Shown piece after piece: positions 56,054 through 64,000 of a stretch of DNA of 64,000 nt. The translations under genes were made by a program, and so were the position numbers. Source of the DNA: Cryobacterium sp. PH31-O1 (GTDB lineage: Bacteria > Actinomycetota > Actinomycetes > Actinomycetales > Microbacteriaceae); assembly GCF_030063455.1 (NCBI RefSeq), contig NZ_JASITB010000001.1, forward strand, positions 620,001 to 684,000, given 5' to 3'. The notes beneath the pieces were generated by a model. It ran no database searches. It saw nothing but the letters and a program-made list of their open reading frames with translations, and was not told where the DNA came from. The stretch's first letter is position 1. Each line of letters starts with the position of its first letter.

Positions 56054-57190
56054 GTGTCACTGGAATTCGCCCGATCCGCCCGCTCGACCGTGGGCATCGA
56101 GTGGGAGGTCGCTCTCGTCGACCGCGCAACCGGGGACCTGGTCAATATCGCTGACGAAGTGCTCGACGCGCTGCGCGGTCCCGACGGCTCCCCGCACTCC
56201 ACCATCACCGGCGAGCTGCTGCTCAATACCGTCGAGCTGGTCTCCGGCGTGCACGACACCGTCGGCCACGCCGTAGCGGATGTCGCCGGCCAGCTCGGCG
56301 AGGTACGGCACGCCCTTGCGGAACGCGAGGTTGACGTGATCTGTAGCGGGTCGCATCCGTTTGCGCAGTGGTTCGACCAGACCATCACCGACAAGGCCCG
56401 CTACCACAAGCTCATCGACCGCACCCAGTGGTGGGGGCGCAACATGATGATCTGGGGAATCCACGTGCACGTCGGCATCGAGGACAAGGCCAAGGTGATT
56501 CCGATCATGAACGGCTTGCTCACCTACGTGCCGCACCTGCAGGCCCTGAGCGCGTCGAGTCCGTTCTGGGCCGGCGTCGACACCGGGTATGCCAGCAACC
56601 GCTCGCTCATGTTCCAGCAACTGCCGACCGCCGGCCTGCCCTGGGACCTGCCCGACTGGGAGGCGTGGGAGCGCTACGTCGACGACATGGCGGTGACCGG
56701 CATTATCGAGGACGTCACCGAGGTTCGCTGGGACATTCGCCCGTCACCGCGCTGGGGCACGATCGAGATTCGGGTCTGCGACGGGGTCTCGACCACCGTT
56801 GAGCTTGGCGCGATCGCCGCGTTCATCCAGTGCCTGGTCGAGTGGATGTCCACCCGCCTAGACGCGGGCGAGGACGTACCGTGCATGCAGCCGTGGTTCG
56901 TGCGAGAGAACAAGTGGCGGGCAGCCCGCTACGGGCTCGACGCCGAGATCATCCTCGATGCCTTAGGCGCCGAATGCCTGGTGACGGATGACGTGCGGCG
57001 CCTCATCGAGACGCTCTCCCCCGTTGCCGTTCGGCTCGGCTGCCTGCCGGAGCTGCTCGGCCTGCACCGCATCATCGACGACGGCGGCAGCTACCAGCGG
57101 CAGCTGGCCGTCGCCGCTGCCTCGGACGGCAGCCTGCCGGCAGTCGTCGCGGCGCTCAGTCACGAGTTGGCGCAGGGGCTCGGGCGCTAA
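56054..57190 (+). CDS. Carboxylate-amine ligase, YbdK/GCS2 type
   Basis: The 378-residue enzyme belongs to the GCS2 family (glutamate-cysteine ligase-like). GIEWEVALVDRATGDLVNIA opens it, and GIHVHVGIEDKAKVIPIMNG, TEVRWDIRPSPRWGTIEIRV and VDDMAVTGIIEDV follow. Start is GTG 56054 with AAGGAG. Members have weak or varied ligase activity; actinobacteria of this group generally make mycothiol, so the substrate is unclear. It is divergent from rpsP and convergent with the LLM gene, with repeat element copy A between. Confidence 0.9.
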   Translation: MSLEFARSARSTVGIEWEVALVDRATGDLVNIADEVLDALRGPDGSPHSTITGELLLNTVELVSGVHDTVGHAVADVAGQLGEVRHALAEREVDVICSGSHPFAQWFDQTITDKARYHKLIDRTQWWGRNMMIWGIHVHVGIEDKAKVIPIMNGLLTYVPHLQALSASSPFWAGVDTGYASNRSLMFQQLPTAGLPWDLPDWEAWERYVDDMAVTGIIEDVTEVRWDIRPSPRWGTIEIRVCDGVSTTVELGAIAAFIQCLVEWMSTRLDAGEDVPCMQPWFVRENKWRAARYGLDAEIILDALGAECLVTDDVRRLIETLSPVAVRLGCLPELLGLHRIIDDGGSYQRQLAVAAASDGSLPAVVAALSHELAQGLGR

Positions 57191-57211
57191 ACGGGCGGGT
57201 CGCTCGCGCCG

Positions 57212-57249
57212 GCTCGGTGCCGGCGCGGCCGCTCGGTGCCGGCGCGGGT
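57212..57249. repeat. 19-bp tandem duplication after the YbdK-like gene
   Basis: Units at 57212-57230 and 57231-57249 match at 17 of 19 positions and begin 21 bp after the stop. The length is not a multiple of three and the place is noncoding. Confidence 0.85.
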
Positions 57250-57264
57250 GCAGCGTCTGAGTCT

Positions 57265-57331
57265 GGACGGGGCCCGGGCCCCGTCCCCGGGCCCAGTCTA
57301 TAAACTGGGCCTGTGGTCACAACGTGGGCCC
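57265..57331 (-). repeat. 67-bp structured repeat element, copy A
   Basis: Copy A of the 67-bp family lies on the minus strand. It reads GGGCCCAC, then a hairpin with arms GGCCCAGT and ACTGGGCC around TTATAG, then a perfect 22-bp palindrome with half GGACGGGGCCC (57265-57286 on the plus strand). It lies between the convergent YbdK-like and LLM genes. Confidence 0.93.
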
Positions 57332-57436
57332 GCAAGAGTTCCAGCTGCGGACCGGGCACTGGCGTCTTTACCCAAGCGCCCGGTCGTAAGCGCACCAGCA
57401 GTATCCGCTGCGGCATGGGCATCCGTTTGAGGCGGA

Positions 57437-58240
57437 TTAGGCGTTCTTGCTGTCGCGCCAGGCCAGCCAGTCGATGGCTTGGCCCAGATCGTAGTCGGGG
57501 CCGGAGATGCCAACGGTGAACAGACGGGTGCCGAGGTCGTAGAGCGCGTCGGCGTCGTGCACCGTGCGACCGCGTAGTTCGGTGGAGATCTCGATCTCGC
57601 CCCTGGAGCGGCCGACCTCGTCGCACCAGGCTTCGAGCACTCCGAGTTTGTGCTCGAGCACCTCGGGGTTGGAGAACGAGTGCCAAATATCGGCGTGCTG
57701 GGCGACGATGCGCAGGGTCTTCTTCTCGCCGCCGCCGCCGATGAGCACGGGGATGTCACGGGTGGGTGGCGGGTTGATCTTCGCCCAGCGTGCTTCGATG
57801 CGGTTCAGGCTGTCGTCGAGGGCGTTCAGCCGGGTGCCGGGAGTGCCGAATTCGTAGCCGTATTCCTGGTAGTCGCGTTCGAACCAGCCGGCACCGGTAC
57901 CGAAGATGAAGCGCCCGCCGCTGATGTGGTCGATCGTGCGGGCCATGTCGGCCTGAAGGTCGGCGTTTCGGTAGCTGTTGCAATTCACGAGGGCGCCGAA
58001 TTCGATCGTCGTGGTCTGCTCGGCCCAGGCGGCGAGGATGGTCCACGATTCGAAGTGCAGGCCGTCGGGCTCACCGCTGAGCGGAAAGAAGTGGTCCCAG
58101 TTGAAGGCGATGTCGAAGCCGCGCGACTCGACCTCGGTGAGAGTGTCGCGAATCTTCGTGTATTCGGCGTGCTGCGGCGCGATCTGCACGCCGATGCGCA
58201 CGTTCTGATTCGTCGGGTTCGTCTGATTCGTCGGGGTCAT
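57437..58240 (-). CDS. LLM-class F420-dependent oxidoreductase
   Basis: This luciferase-like TIM-barrel protein (267 residues from ATG 58240) shows RIGVQIAPQHAEYTKIRDT, DIAFNWDHFFPLSGEPDG, TTIEFGALVNCNSYRNADL, GRFIFGTGAGWFERDYQEYG and PVLIGGGGEKKTLRIVAQHA, the pattern of the F420-binding subgroup. Function is a two-electron reduction or oxidation of an unknown substrate. A TNQTNPTNQN start comes from an 18-bp tandem repeat. The start at 58240 excludes repeat copy B. Confidence 0.9.
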   Translation of the reverse strand: MTPTNQTNPTNQNVRIGVQIAPQHAEYTKIRDTLTEVESRGFDIAFNWDHFFPLSGEPDGLHFESWTILAAWAEQTTTIEFGALVNCNSYRNADLQADMARTIDHISGGRFIFGTGAGWFERDYQEYGYEFGTPGTRLNALDDSLNRIEARWAKINPPPTRDIPVLIGGGGEKKTLRIVAQHADIWHSFSNPEVLEHKLGVLEAWCDEVGRSRGEIEISTELRGRTVHDADALYDLGTRLFTVGISGPDYDLGQAIDWLAWRDSKNA

Positions 58241-58241
58241 G
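58206..58241 (-). repeat. 18-bp tandem repeat at the 5' end of the LLM gene
   Basis: Two 18-bp units (58206-58223 and 58224-58241, a few mismatches) encode the TNQ-type repeats at the N-terminus, next to the start codon. Confidence 0.75.
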
Positions 58242-58319
58242 GCATTCAGCCTAGGACCACACCCCGGCCGCGTCGCCACCCCCGGCAACGATTCAACGCT
58301 GGCTCCCAGCAGTCGCGCC

Positions 58320-58386
58320 GGGCCCACCCTATGTCCACGGGCCCAGTTTATAGACTGGGCCCGTGGACGGGGCCCGGGCCCCGTCC
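58320..58386 (+). repeat. 67-bp structured repeat element, copy B
   Basis: Copy B has a perfect 14-bp inverted repeat (58334-58347 and 58354-58367) around TTATAG, then a perfect 22-bp palindrome (58365-58386). GGGCCCAC (58320-58327) leads it. It lies between the ffh 3' end (12 bp away) and the LLM start. Confidence 0.95.
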
Positions 58387-58398
58387 AGAAGAGGCGGT

Positions 58399-59988
58399 CT
58401 ACCGGCCGAGCATTTTCTGCAGCGCGGCCATTTCTTCCTCGGTGGGACCGCCGGGCTTGCCCTTGCCTGGCTGGGCGCCGGAGCCGAGGCCGAAACCGGA
58501 GCCTGCGGCATCCGTTGCGGCAGTCTCACTCAAAGGCTTGACACCCGAGGCGATCGCGGCGTTCTCGGCGGCCCGCTTGGCCGGGTTGCCCGACTTGGAG
58601 CCCTTCTTTTTGGCGACCTGCTTGGGCTTGCCGCCGTAGCCGGCACCGGGGATCGGGCCCATGCCGGGAATGTTTGGCATGCCGCCCTTGGCAACGGTTT
58701 TCATCATCTTGGCGGCCTGCTCGAAGCGCTGCACGAGCGCATTGACCTCGGTGACGGTCGATCCGGAACCGCGAGCGATGCGCAGACGGCGGGAACCGTT
58801 CAGCAACTTCGGGGTGGTGCGTTCGAGCTTGGTCATCGACTGAATGATGGCCTCGGTACGCACGATCTCGCGCTCGTCGAAGTTCTCGAGCTGCTGCTTC
58901 ATAGCGCCGGCGCCGGGCAGCATGCTCATCATCTTCTTGATCGAGCCCATGTTGCGCAGCTGCTGCATCTGGCCGAGAAAGTCGTCGAGAGTGAAGGTGT
59001 CGGTCGCAAACTTTTCGGCGACCTTACGGGCTTCGTCCTCGTCAAAAGCCCCCTGCGCCTGCTCGATCAGGGTGAGGATGTCACCGAGGTCGAGGATGCG
59101 CCCGGCCATGCGGTCGGGGTGGAACGGCTCGAAGTCGTCGAGTCCTTCACCGGTGGAGGCGAACATAATCGGGCGGCCGGTGAGCGATGCCACCGAGAGC
59201 GCCGCGCCACCGCGGGCGTCGCCGTCCAGCTTGGTAAGCACGACGCCGGTGAAGTCGACGCCGTCTTGGAAAGCCTTCGCCGTAGCGACGGCGTCCTGGC
59301 CGATCATGGCGTCGATGACGAAGAGCACCTCGTCGGGGTTGATCGCCTTGCGAATGTTCGCGGCCTGCTTCATCAGTTCCGCGTCAACGCCGAGACGACC
59401 GGCGGTGTCAACGATGACCACGTCGTGCACCTTCTGCAGGGCATATTTCACGCCGTCGCGGGCCACCTTGACCGGGTCGCCGACGCCGTTGCCCGGCTCG
59501 GGCGCATAAACGGCGACGCCGGCCTGCTTGGCGACGACCTCAAGCTGGGTGACCGCGTTCGGGCGCTGCAGGTCGGCCGCGACGAGCAGCGGTGTGTGGC
59601 CATCCTTGGCCAGCCACTTGGCGAGCTTGCCGGCGAGGGTAGTCTTGCCGGCACCCTGCAGGCCCGCGAGCATAATAATGGTCGGCGGCTTCTTAGCGAA
59701 TTCCAGCCGGCGCTGCTGGCCACCGAGGATGGTGATGAGCTCGTCGTTGACGATCTGCACGACCTGCTGGGCCGGGTTCAAGGCCTTGCTGACCTCGTCG
59801 CCGAGGGCGCGCTCCCGCACCTTGCCAGTGAAGTCCTTGACGACCTCGAGGGCCACGTCGGCATCGAGCAGCGCGCGTCGAATCTCACGAACGGTGCCGT
59901 CGACATCGGCTGCGCTGAGCTTGCCCTTGGTACGGAGGTTTTTGAACGTCTCGGCAAGACGATCTGAGAGGTTTCCAAAAGTTGCCAT
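58399..59988 (-). CDS. ffh: Signal recognition particle protein Ffh
   Basis: Ffh targets ribosomes making membrane proteins to FtsY. The N-domain precedes the GTPase: LAGLQGAGKTTLAGKLAKW, DTAGRLGVDAELM, VLTKLDGDARGGAALSV. The M-domain (SIKKMMSMLPGAGAMKQQ) binds 4.5S RNA. At 529 residues it is full length, with a Gly/Lys-rich tail. It begins 7 bp after the TetR stop. Confidence 0.97.
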   Translation of the reverse strand: MATFGNLSDRLAETFKNLRTKGKLSAADVDGTVREIRRALLDADVALEVVKDFTGKVRERALGDEVSKALNPAQQVVQIVNDELITILGGQQRRLEFAKKPPTIIMLAGLQGAGKTTLAGKLAKWLAKDGHTPLLVAADLQRPNAVTQLEVVAKQAGVAVYAPEPGNGVGDPVKVARDGVKYALQKVHDVVIVDTAGRLGVDAELMKQAANIRKAINPDEVLFVIDAMIGQDAVATAKAFQDGVDFTGVVLTKLDGDARGGAALSVASLTGRPIMFASTGEGLDDFEPFHPDRMAGRILDLGDILTLIEQAQGAFDEDEARKVAEKFATDTFTLDDFLGQMQQLRNMGSIKKMMSMLPGAGAMKQQLENFDEREIVRTEAIIQSMTKLERTTPKLLNGSRRLRIARGSGSTVTEVNALVQRFEQAAKMMKTVAKGGMPNIPGMGPIPGAGYGGKPKQVAKKKGSKSGNPAKRAAENAAIASGVKPLSETAATDAAGSGFGLGSGAQPGKGKPGGPTEEEMAALQKMLGR

Positions 59989-59995
59989 GATTAGG

Positions 59996-60595
59996 TCAGT
60001 TTATCGGCCCAATGGGGCTCGGTGCGATCAGCCGCTCGACCGCGCCGATGACGCTGGCCCGGCGTGCCGCTACCGCTTCCGGGTCGGCCGGGGCGCCGCG
60101 CGGCGCCACGGCGCCGGGCTCGTGCATCCAGGCCGAGGCCACGCCGAAGATGAGGGTCATCAGGTGCACCGGGTCCCACGACGCGTCGACCCGTCCCAAC
60201 TGCTGCGCCAAGCGGATGCGCCGCACCTGTTCGTCGCGATAGCCCACCATGACTTCGAGGGCCGGCAGCCAGGTGCCGTCTGTTTCGAGCCGGGCCCAGT
60301 CGATCATGCGCAAGTGGTCACCGTGCAGCACCGCGTGATCGAACAGGGCTCCGGCGAAGGCGGGCACGTCATGGTCGGTGAGCACGGCGTCGCTCGCGAA
60401 CTCGCGCAGGTTCAATTCCAACACGTCGAGGAACAGCTGCTGCTTGTCCGAGTAATACGCGTACAGGCGTTCCTTGCTCGCTGCCGCGTTCTTCGCGATG
60501 CGGTCGATGCGTGCCCCGGCCAGTCCGTAGGCGGCGAATTCGGCGCGCGCCGCCTCGAGAATGCGGGTCTGGGGGTCTGCTCCGTCGCGTGCCAT
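59996..60595 (-). CDS. TetR-family transcriptional regulator
   Basis: The 199-residue repressor-type protein has an N-terminal helix-turn-helix (FAAYGLAGARIDRIAKNAAA, SKERLYAYYSDKQQLF) and a variable ligand domain. It is divergent from the MFS gene with a 16-bp palindrome between the two starts, so it most likely represses the transporter and itself. The ligand, perhaps an antimicrobial exported by the pump, is unknown. Confidence 0.9.
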   Translation of the reverse strand: MARDGADPQTRILEAARAEFAAYGLAGARIDRIAKNAAASKERLYAYYSDKQQLFLDVLELNLREFASDAVLTDHDVPAFAGALFDHAVLHGDHLRMIDWARLETDGTWLPALEVMVGYRDEQVRRIRLAQQLGRVDASWDPVHLMTLIFGVASAWMHEPGAVAPRGAPADPEAVAARRASVIGAVERLIAPSPIGPIN

Positions 60596-60624
60596 GTTTC
60601 GACTATAGCCAACAATTCATTCAA

Positions 60625-60640
60625 AACGAACTAGTTCGTT
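60625..60640. promoter_or_regulatory. Perfect 16-bp palindrome, probable TetR operator
   Basis: AACGAACTAGTTCGTT is a perfect 16-bp palindrome between the divergent tetR (start 60595) and MFS (start 60666) genes, 29 bp and 25 bp from them. The form and location fit a TetR dimer site. Confidence 0.75.
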
Positions 60641-60665
60641 CGGTTCGCACGATAGAGTTGCAGAC

Positions 60666-62225
60666 ATGTCGACTCCACCCCGCAGCACAGTTCCGCCCGA
60701 ATCCGAAACACCGAATACGCCCACGATTGAACCAAAGTCCGCGCCGCCCGCGCCCGCGGGAGCGGCATCCGCTTCACTGAAGCCGGGCGAGCCCAACCCG
60801 CGCCGCTGGTGGCTGCTCGCCATCGTCGCGCTCGCCCAGCTCACCGTCGTGCTCGACGGCACCATCGTGAACATCGCACTCCCCCAGGCGCAGGAAGCGC
60901 TCGGCATGAGCGACGGCGACCGCACCTGGGTGGTCACGCTCTACTCCCTCGTCTTCGGGGCGCTGCTGCTGCTCGGTGGGCGCATCGCTGATTTTTGGGG
61001 GCGTAAGCGCTCCTTCATTGTGGGCATGGCCGGGTTCGCCATCGCTTCCGCGCTCGGCGGAGCCGCCCAGAGCACCTGGGAGTTGCTCGCCGCCCGCGGA
61101 CTGCAGGGCCTGTTCGCCGCGCTGCTCGCGCCGGCGTCGCTCGCCCTGCTCACGGTGAACTTTCCCGGCGGCAAGGATCGCATCAAGGCCTTCGCCGTGT
61201 ATGGCGCGATCGCCGGCGGTGGAGCGGCGGTCGGCCTCATTCTCGGCGGGGTGCTCACCGAGTATGCGAGCTGGCGCTGGTGCCTCTACGTGAACGTGCC
61301 GATCGCGTTCATGGCGATTGCCGCCGCTATCCCAGTGATTCGGGAGAGCAAGGCGCACGGCAACACCCGGTACGACGTGCCGGGGGCTATTCTCGTGGCG
61401 CTCGGGCTGGGATCCCTGGTTTTCGGCTTCTCGCAGGCGGAGAATGGCTGGGACACCTGGCCTGTGCTCGTCTGCCTCCCGCTGGGACTGGTGCTGCTGG
61501 GACTGTTCGTGCTTGTGGAAAGCCGGTCGAATCATCCACTGCTGCCGTTGCGCATTATGGCGAACAAGGTGCGCGGCGGGGCTTTTCTCACCGCGCTGCT
61601 GTCGGGCGCAGCGCTGCTGGGTGGGCTGCTGTTTCTCACGCTGTACTTTCAGATTGTGCTGGGCTACACGCCCATTCAGTCCGGTCTGGCCTCACTGCCG
61701 ATGACGGTGACGATCATGATCGGTGCCGGCGTGCTGTCAAAGTTTCTGGCGCGTATCGGCGTGCGCATTCCGATGACGGTCGGACCGGTCGTCGGCGCGG
61801 CCGGGCTGCTCTGGATGACGCAGATCACGGTGGGCGGCAATTATGCGCTCGAGGTGTTGCCGGGGCTGATTCTGCTCGGCGCCGGCCTCGCAATGATCTT
61901 CGTGCCGCTGCAGAACGTGGCGCTGTCGGGGATCGCCGAGCATGACGCCGGTGCGGCGAGCGCGGCGGTGACGGCCATGCAGCAGATCGGCGGATCGCTG
62001 GGAGCGGCCCTGTTCACGGCGCTCTACACCGCTGCCGTGAGTGCGTACCTGGTCGGCACGGTGCCGTCGCAGGCAGCTGCGCTCGGTGCCCTCGTGAGCG
62101 GATACCAGTCCGCCTTCCTCTGGGCGGCTGTCATCATCTTCGCGGCGGCGCCAGTTTCGTTCTTTCTGGTGCGTCCGCGCAAGGAAGACCTGCTCGGCGC
62201 GGGGGCCGCGGTGCACCTCGGGTAA
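60666..62225 (+). CDS. MFS drug transporter, DHA2 (14-helix) type
   Basis: The 519-residue antiporter carries fourteen membrane helices. Motif A appears as FGALLLLGGRIADFWGRKRS, and VLDGTIVNIALPQAQEALG is the DHA2 helix-1 motif with the conserved Asp; a Ser/Pro-rich tail precedes helix 1. Proton-driven export of hydrophobic drugs is the family role. TetR and its palindrome lie upstream. Confidence 0.94.
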   Translation: MSTPPRSTVPPESETPNTPTIEPKSAPPAPAGAASASLKPGEPNPRRWWLLAIVALAQLTVVLDGTIVNIALPQAQEALGMSDGDRTWVVTLYSLVFGALLLLGGRIADFWGRKRSFIVGMAGFAIASALGGAAQSTWELLAARGLQGLFAALLAPASLALLTVNFPGGKDRIKAFAVYGAIAGGGAAVGLILGGVLTEYASWRWCLYVNVPIAFMAIAAAIPVIRESKAHGNTRYDVPGAILVALGLGSLVFGFSQAENGWDTWPVLVCLPLGLVLLGLFVLVESRSNHPLLPLRIMANKVRGGAFLTALLSGAALLGGLLFLTLYFQIVLGYTPIQSGLASLPMTVTIMIGAGVLSKFLARIGVRIPMTVGPVVGAAGLLWMTQITVGGNYALEVLPGLILLGAGLAMIFVPLQNVALSGIAEHDAGAASAAVTAMQQIGGSLGAALFTALYTAAVSAYLVGTVPSQAAALGALVSGYQSAFLWAAVIIFAAAPVSFFLVRPRKEDLLGAGAAVHLG

Positions 62226-62241
62226 CTGCGTGGGGGCTCCT

Positions 62242-62308
62242 GGGCCCACCTTGTGGCCGCGGGCCCAGCCTATAAGCTGGGCCCGCGGACGGGGCCTGGG
62301 CCCCGTCC
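62242..62308 (+). repeat. 67-bp structured repeat element, copy C
   Basis: Copy C has a 13-bp inverted repeat (62257-62269 and 62276-62288) around CTATAA and a nearly perfect 22-bp palindrome (62287-62308, centre changed). It lies between convergent MFS and DUF2004 stops. Several stem bases differ from copy B in pairs that keep base pairing. Confidence 0.94.
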
Positions 62309-62310
62309 GA

Positions 62311-62814
62311 TTAGCTGTCCAGGGCCACCTGCACGGTGTCGCCGTGCACGTCGATCGTCACGACCAGCAGGCCGTCGGTGTCGTCCGGGCTGATGGCATA
62401 TTCGAGTACCGCGAAGTGTGCCTCGCTGCCGTTGTGGTGCGGGTGAAAGCCGATGCGCTGCAGGCGCAGCGAGCGCAGAAAGTCGATCTGCTGGTCGCCG
62501 GAATCCCAGATGATGGCGTTTTCCACCGCCTCCTGATCCATCTCCTCGAGCTGCTCACTGATGTACTGGCTCGTCACCGAGACCTCGGCCGACAGGTCGG
62601 CCACGAGGGACTCCCGCACCTGGGAGTCGAGGTCCTCCATCGAACCGATCATGGCCGCGGCGATGTCGAGGGCTTCGGCGGTGACCGAATCTTCATCGGG
62701 CGAGCTGAGATCAATCTCGACGCTCTGGTCGCCAAGCTCGGCGGAATCCGACCAGTACACCTCGCCCTCGTCTTCGTCGCCGAGTATTCCGAAAAAATCG
62801 TGTTCGATGCTCAT
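62311..62814 (-). CDS. DUF2004 domain-containing protein
   Basis: The 167-residue acidic cytoplasmic protein contains SIEHDFFGILGDEDEGEVYW and DFLRSLRLQRIGFHPHHNG, typical of DUF2004. No catalytic motif is visible and the function is unknown. It sits 22 bp after ftsY on the same strand; the cotranscription is likely. Confidence 0.78.
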   Translation of the reverse strand: MSIEHDFFGILGDEDEGEVYWSDSAELGDQSVEIDLSSPDEDSVTAEALDIAAAMIGSMEDLDSQVRESLVADLSAEVSVTSQYISEQLEEMDQEAVENAIIWDSGDQQIDFLRSLRLQRIGFHPHHNGSEAHFAVLEYAISPDDTDGLLVVTIDVHGDTVQVALDS

Positions 62815-62836
62815 AGTGCTCCTCTAAAATTCTTCA

Positions 62837-63712
62837 TCAGCCGACGAGTTTCTGCGCGAATACGTGCGGGGTGAAACCGGTGAGATCGTTGATGCCCTCA
62901 CCCTGCCCGACCAATTTGATCGGAATGCCGGTCTTCTCCTGCACGGCCAGCACGAAACCGCCCCGCGCCGAGCCGTCGAGCTTGGTCAGCACGAGACCGG
63001 TCACCCCGGCGTGCTCGATGAAGGCCTCGGCCTGGGCGAGCCCGTTCTGGCCGGTCGTGGCGTCGAGTACGAGCAGAACCTCGGCGATCGGGCCCTGTTT
63101 CTCGACCACCCGGCGAATCTTGGTGAGCTCGTCCATCAGGCCGCCCTTGGTTTGCAGCCGGCCGGCCGTGTCGATGAGCACGATTTCGATGCCCTCGTTC
63201 TTCGCCTTCTCGACCGTTTGAAAGGCGACGGATGCCGGGTCCTGGCCGGTCATCTGCGGTTTCACGATCTGCGCGCCGGCGCGTTCGGCCCAGGTCGACA
63301 GTTGTTCGACCGCCCCTGCCCGGAACGTGTCGGCCGCGCCGATCACGACACTGCGACCGTAGGTGCCCAGAAACTTGGCGAATTTACCGATTGTCGTGGT
63401 CTTGCCGACGCCGTTGACCCCGACGACGAGCACGACCGCGGGGCGTTCAGACAGGGTGAGGGTGGAGTCGAGAACCGAGAGGCGCTCTTCGATGCCTTCG
63501 CGGAGCATCCGCTGTAAATCCGTCGGGTCGGTCGTGCTGTACTTGGCGACCTTGGCACGCAGGTCGGCGATGACCGCCTCGGTGACGGTGGGTCCGAAGT
63601 CGGCCTGCAGCAGGGCGTCCTCGAGGTCGTCCCAGGTGGCAGCGTCGATGGTCTTCTTCGCGAACATTCCGCGCAGTGCGCCGGAGAGGGACCAGGGGGT
63701 GCGTTCAGCCAT
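62837..63712 (-). CDS. ftsY: Signal recognition particle receptor FtsY
   Basis: FtsY is the membrane receptor for Ffh-bound ribosomes. The NG domain shows WDDLEDALLQADFGPTVTEA, VVGVNGVGKTTTIGKFAKF, AADTFRAGAVEQL, DTAGRLQTKGGLMDEL and VLTKLDGSARGGFVLAV. At 291 residues it has no acidic A-domain: only 20 residues (MAERTPWSLSGALRGMFAKK) precede the N-domain. Confidence 0.97.
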   Translation of the reverse strand: MAERTPWSLSGALRGMFAKKTIDAATWDDLEDALLQADFGPTVTEAVIADLRAKVAKYSTTDPTDLQRMLREGIEERLSVLDSTLTLSERPAVVLVVGVNGVGKTTTIGKFAKFLGTYGRSVVIGAADTFRAGAVEQLSTWAERAGAQIVKPQMTGQDPASVAFQTVEKAKNEGIEIVLIDTAGRLQTKGGLMDELTKIRRVVEKQGPIAEVLLVLDATTGQNGLAQAEAFIEHAGVTGLVLTKLDGSARGGFVLAVQEKTGIPIKLVGQGEGINDLTGFTPHVFAQKLVG

Positions 63713-64000
63713 GTCCCTAGCCTACGGGGGTGTCGCGGCCTTGCGCGCTTAGCGCAACGCACGCTCCCTCTCGACCGTGCCAGGCCTCGGCTAAGCGGAT
63801 GCCCGCACCGCCCTTCCGCGGGTGCTCGCCAGCCGTGCGGGTGCGCTGGGTACGGCCGAGTCGCCCGCAACCTGTGTGACGCCCCGTGACAGTGTGTGAC
63901 AGCACGTGACTCGGACCGACACCCCCGTTCACGTGGCGAAGTAGCGTAGGCGTCGTTGCTTCGGTTCGTGAACGCCGGGGCGGCGCCGCGAACCGAGGGA
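63713..64000. other. Upstream region of ftsY without a supported gene
   Basis: No gene in this 288-bp end of the window passes inspection. It should carry the ftsY promoter. Whether a neighbour gene begins beyond 64000 cannot be seen. Confidence 0.4.

Noticed and set aside
58240-58327. A longer start of the LLM gene at 58327
   Set aside because: It would run through part of repeat copy B, and the protein family begins at the ATG at 58240.
63717-63932. A 71-codon minus-strand frame upstream of ftsY
   Set aside because: Composition is Arg/Gly-rich as in shadow frames, and there is no RBS or family match.

Overview
This 64 kb window is GC-rich chromosomal DNA of an actinobacterium, most likely a member of Microbacteriaceae near Cryobacterium. 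The inference rests on gene content and order: the GlgE glucan pathway, F420-type oxidoreductases, the DUF2469 gene beside rnhB, a HemD/winged-helix fusion, and the order ffh-rpsP-KH-rimM-trmD-rplS-lepB-rnhB-DUF2469-yraN-comM-dprA-xerC-rpsB-tsf-pyrH-frr-cdsA. I see no phage, insertion sequence, CRISPR array or tRNA gene.

Layout. 1-4150: a cut polyamine-type ABC ATPase diverges from a GntR regulator overlapping a Cache-domain gene, then a ferritin-like/VIT1 metal transporter and a small hypothetical gene. 4151-12414 (minus strand): translation and tRNA quality genes gatB, gatA and gatC, then ligA, mnmA and a cysteine desulfurase. 12484-21674: glycogen and alpha-glucan metabolism (glgX, glgP, glgE, glgB). 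21749-30293: envelope and cell-shape genes: a thioredoxin-like TPR protein without active-site cysteines, a membrane protein with an internal lipobox, a long hendecad coiled-coil protein, an AI-2E family membrane protein, a hydrolase, a lytic transglycosylase and a DivIVA-domain protein. 30341-63712: the conserved core cluster from cdsA to ftsY, almost all on the minus strand.

The core cluster is interrupted by accessory blocks: CpdA-like phosphodiesterase/YVTN protein/PLP decarboxylase between xerC and dprA; alcohol dehydrogenase/Ddn-like protein/GapB between yraN and DUF2469; siroheme genes (cbiX-like, cobA, hemD fusion) with a decayed nirD remnant between trmD and rimM; a YbdK-like ligase and an LLM oxidoreductase between rpsP and ffh; and a TetR/MFS pair plus a DUF2004 gene between ffh and ftsY.

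Three observations go beyond gene calling. (1) A 67-bp structured repeat occurs three times within 5.1 kb (57265, 58320, 62242), always next to gene 3' ends, with paired substitutions that keep its hairpin. (2) Short tandem duplications (15-21 bp) sit on or next to the stop codons of at least seven genes, and further in-frame ones lie inside genes. (3) The rpsB 5' region holds a 9-bp long-range inverted repeat enclosing several hairpins, a candidate ribosomal-protein leader RNA. Function calls rest on reading translated sequences; no database search was run.
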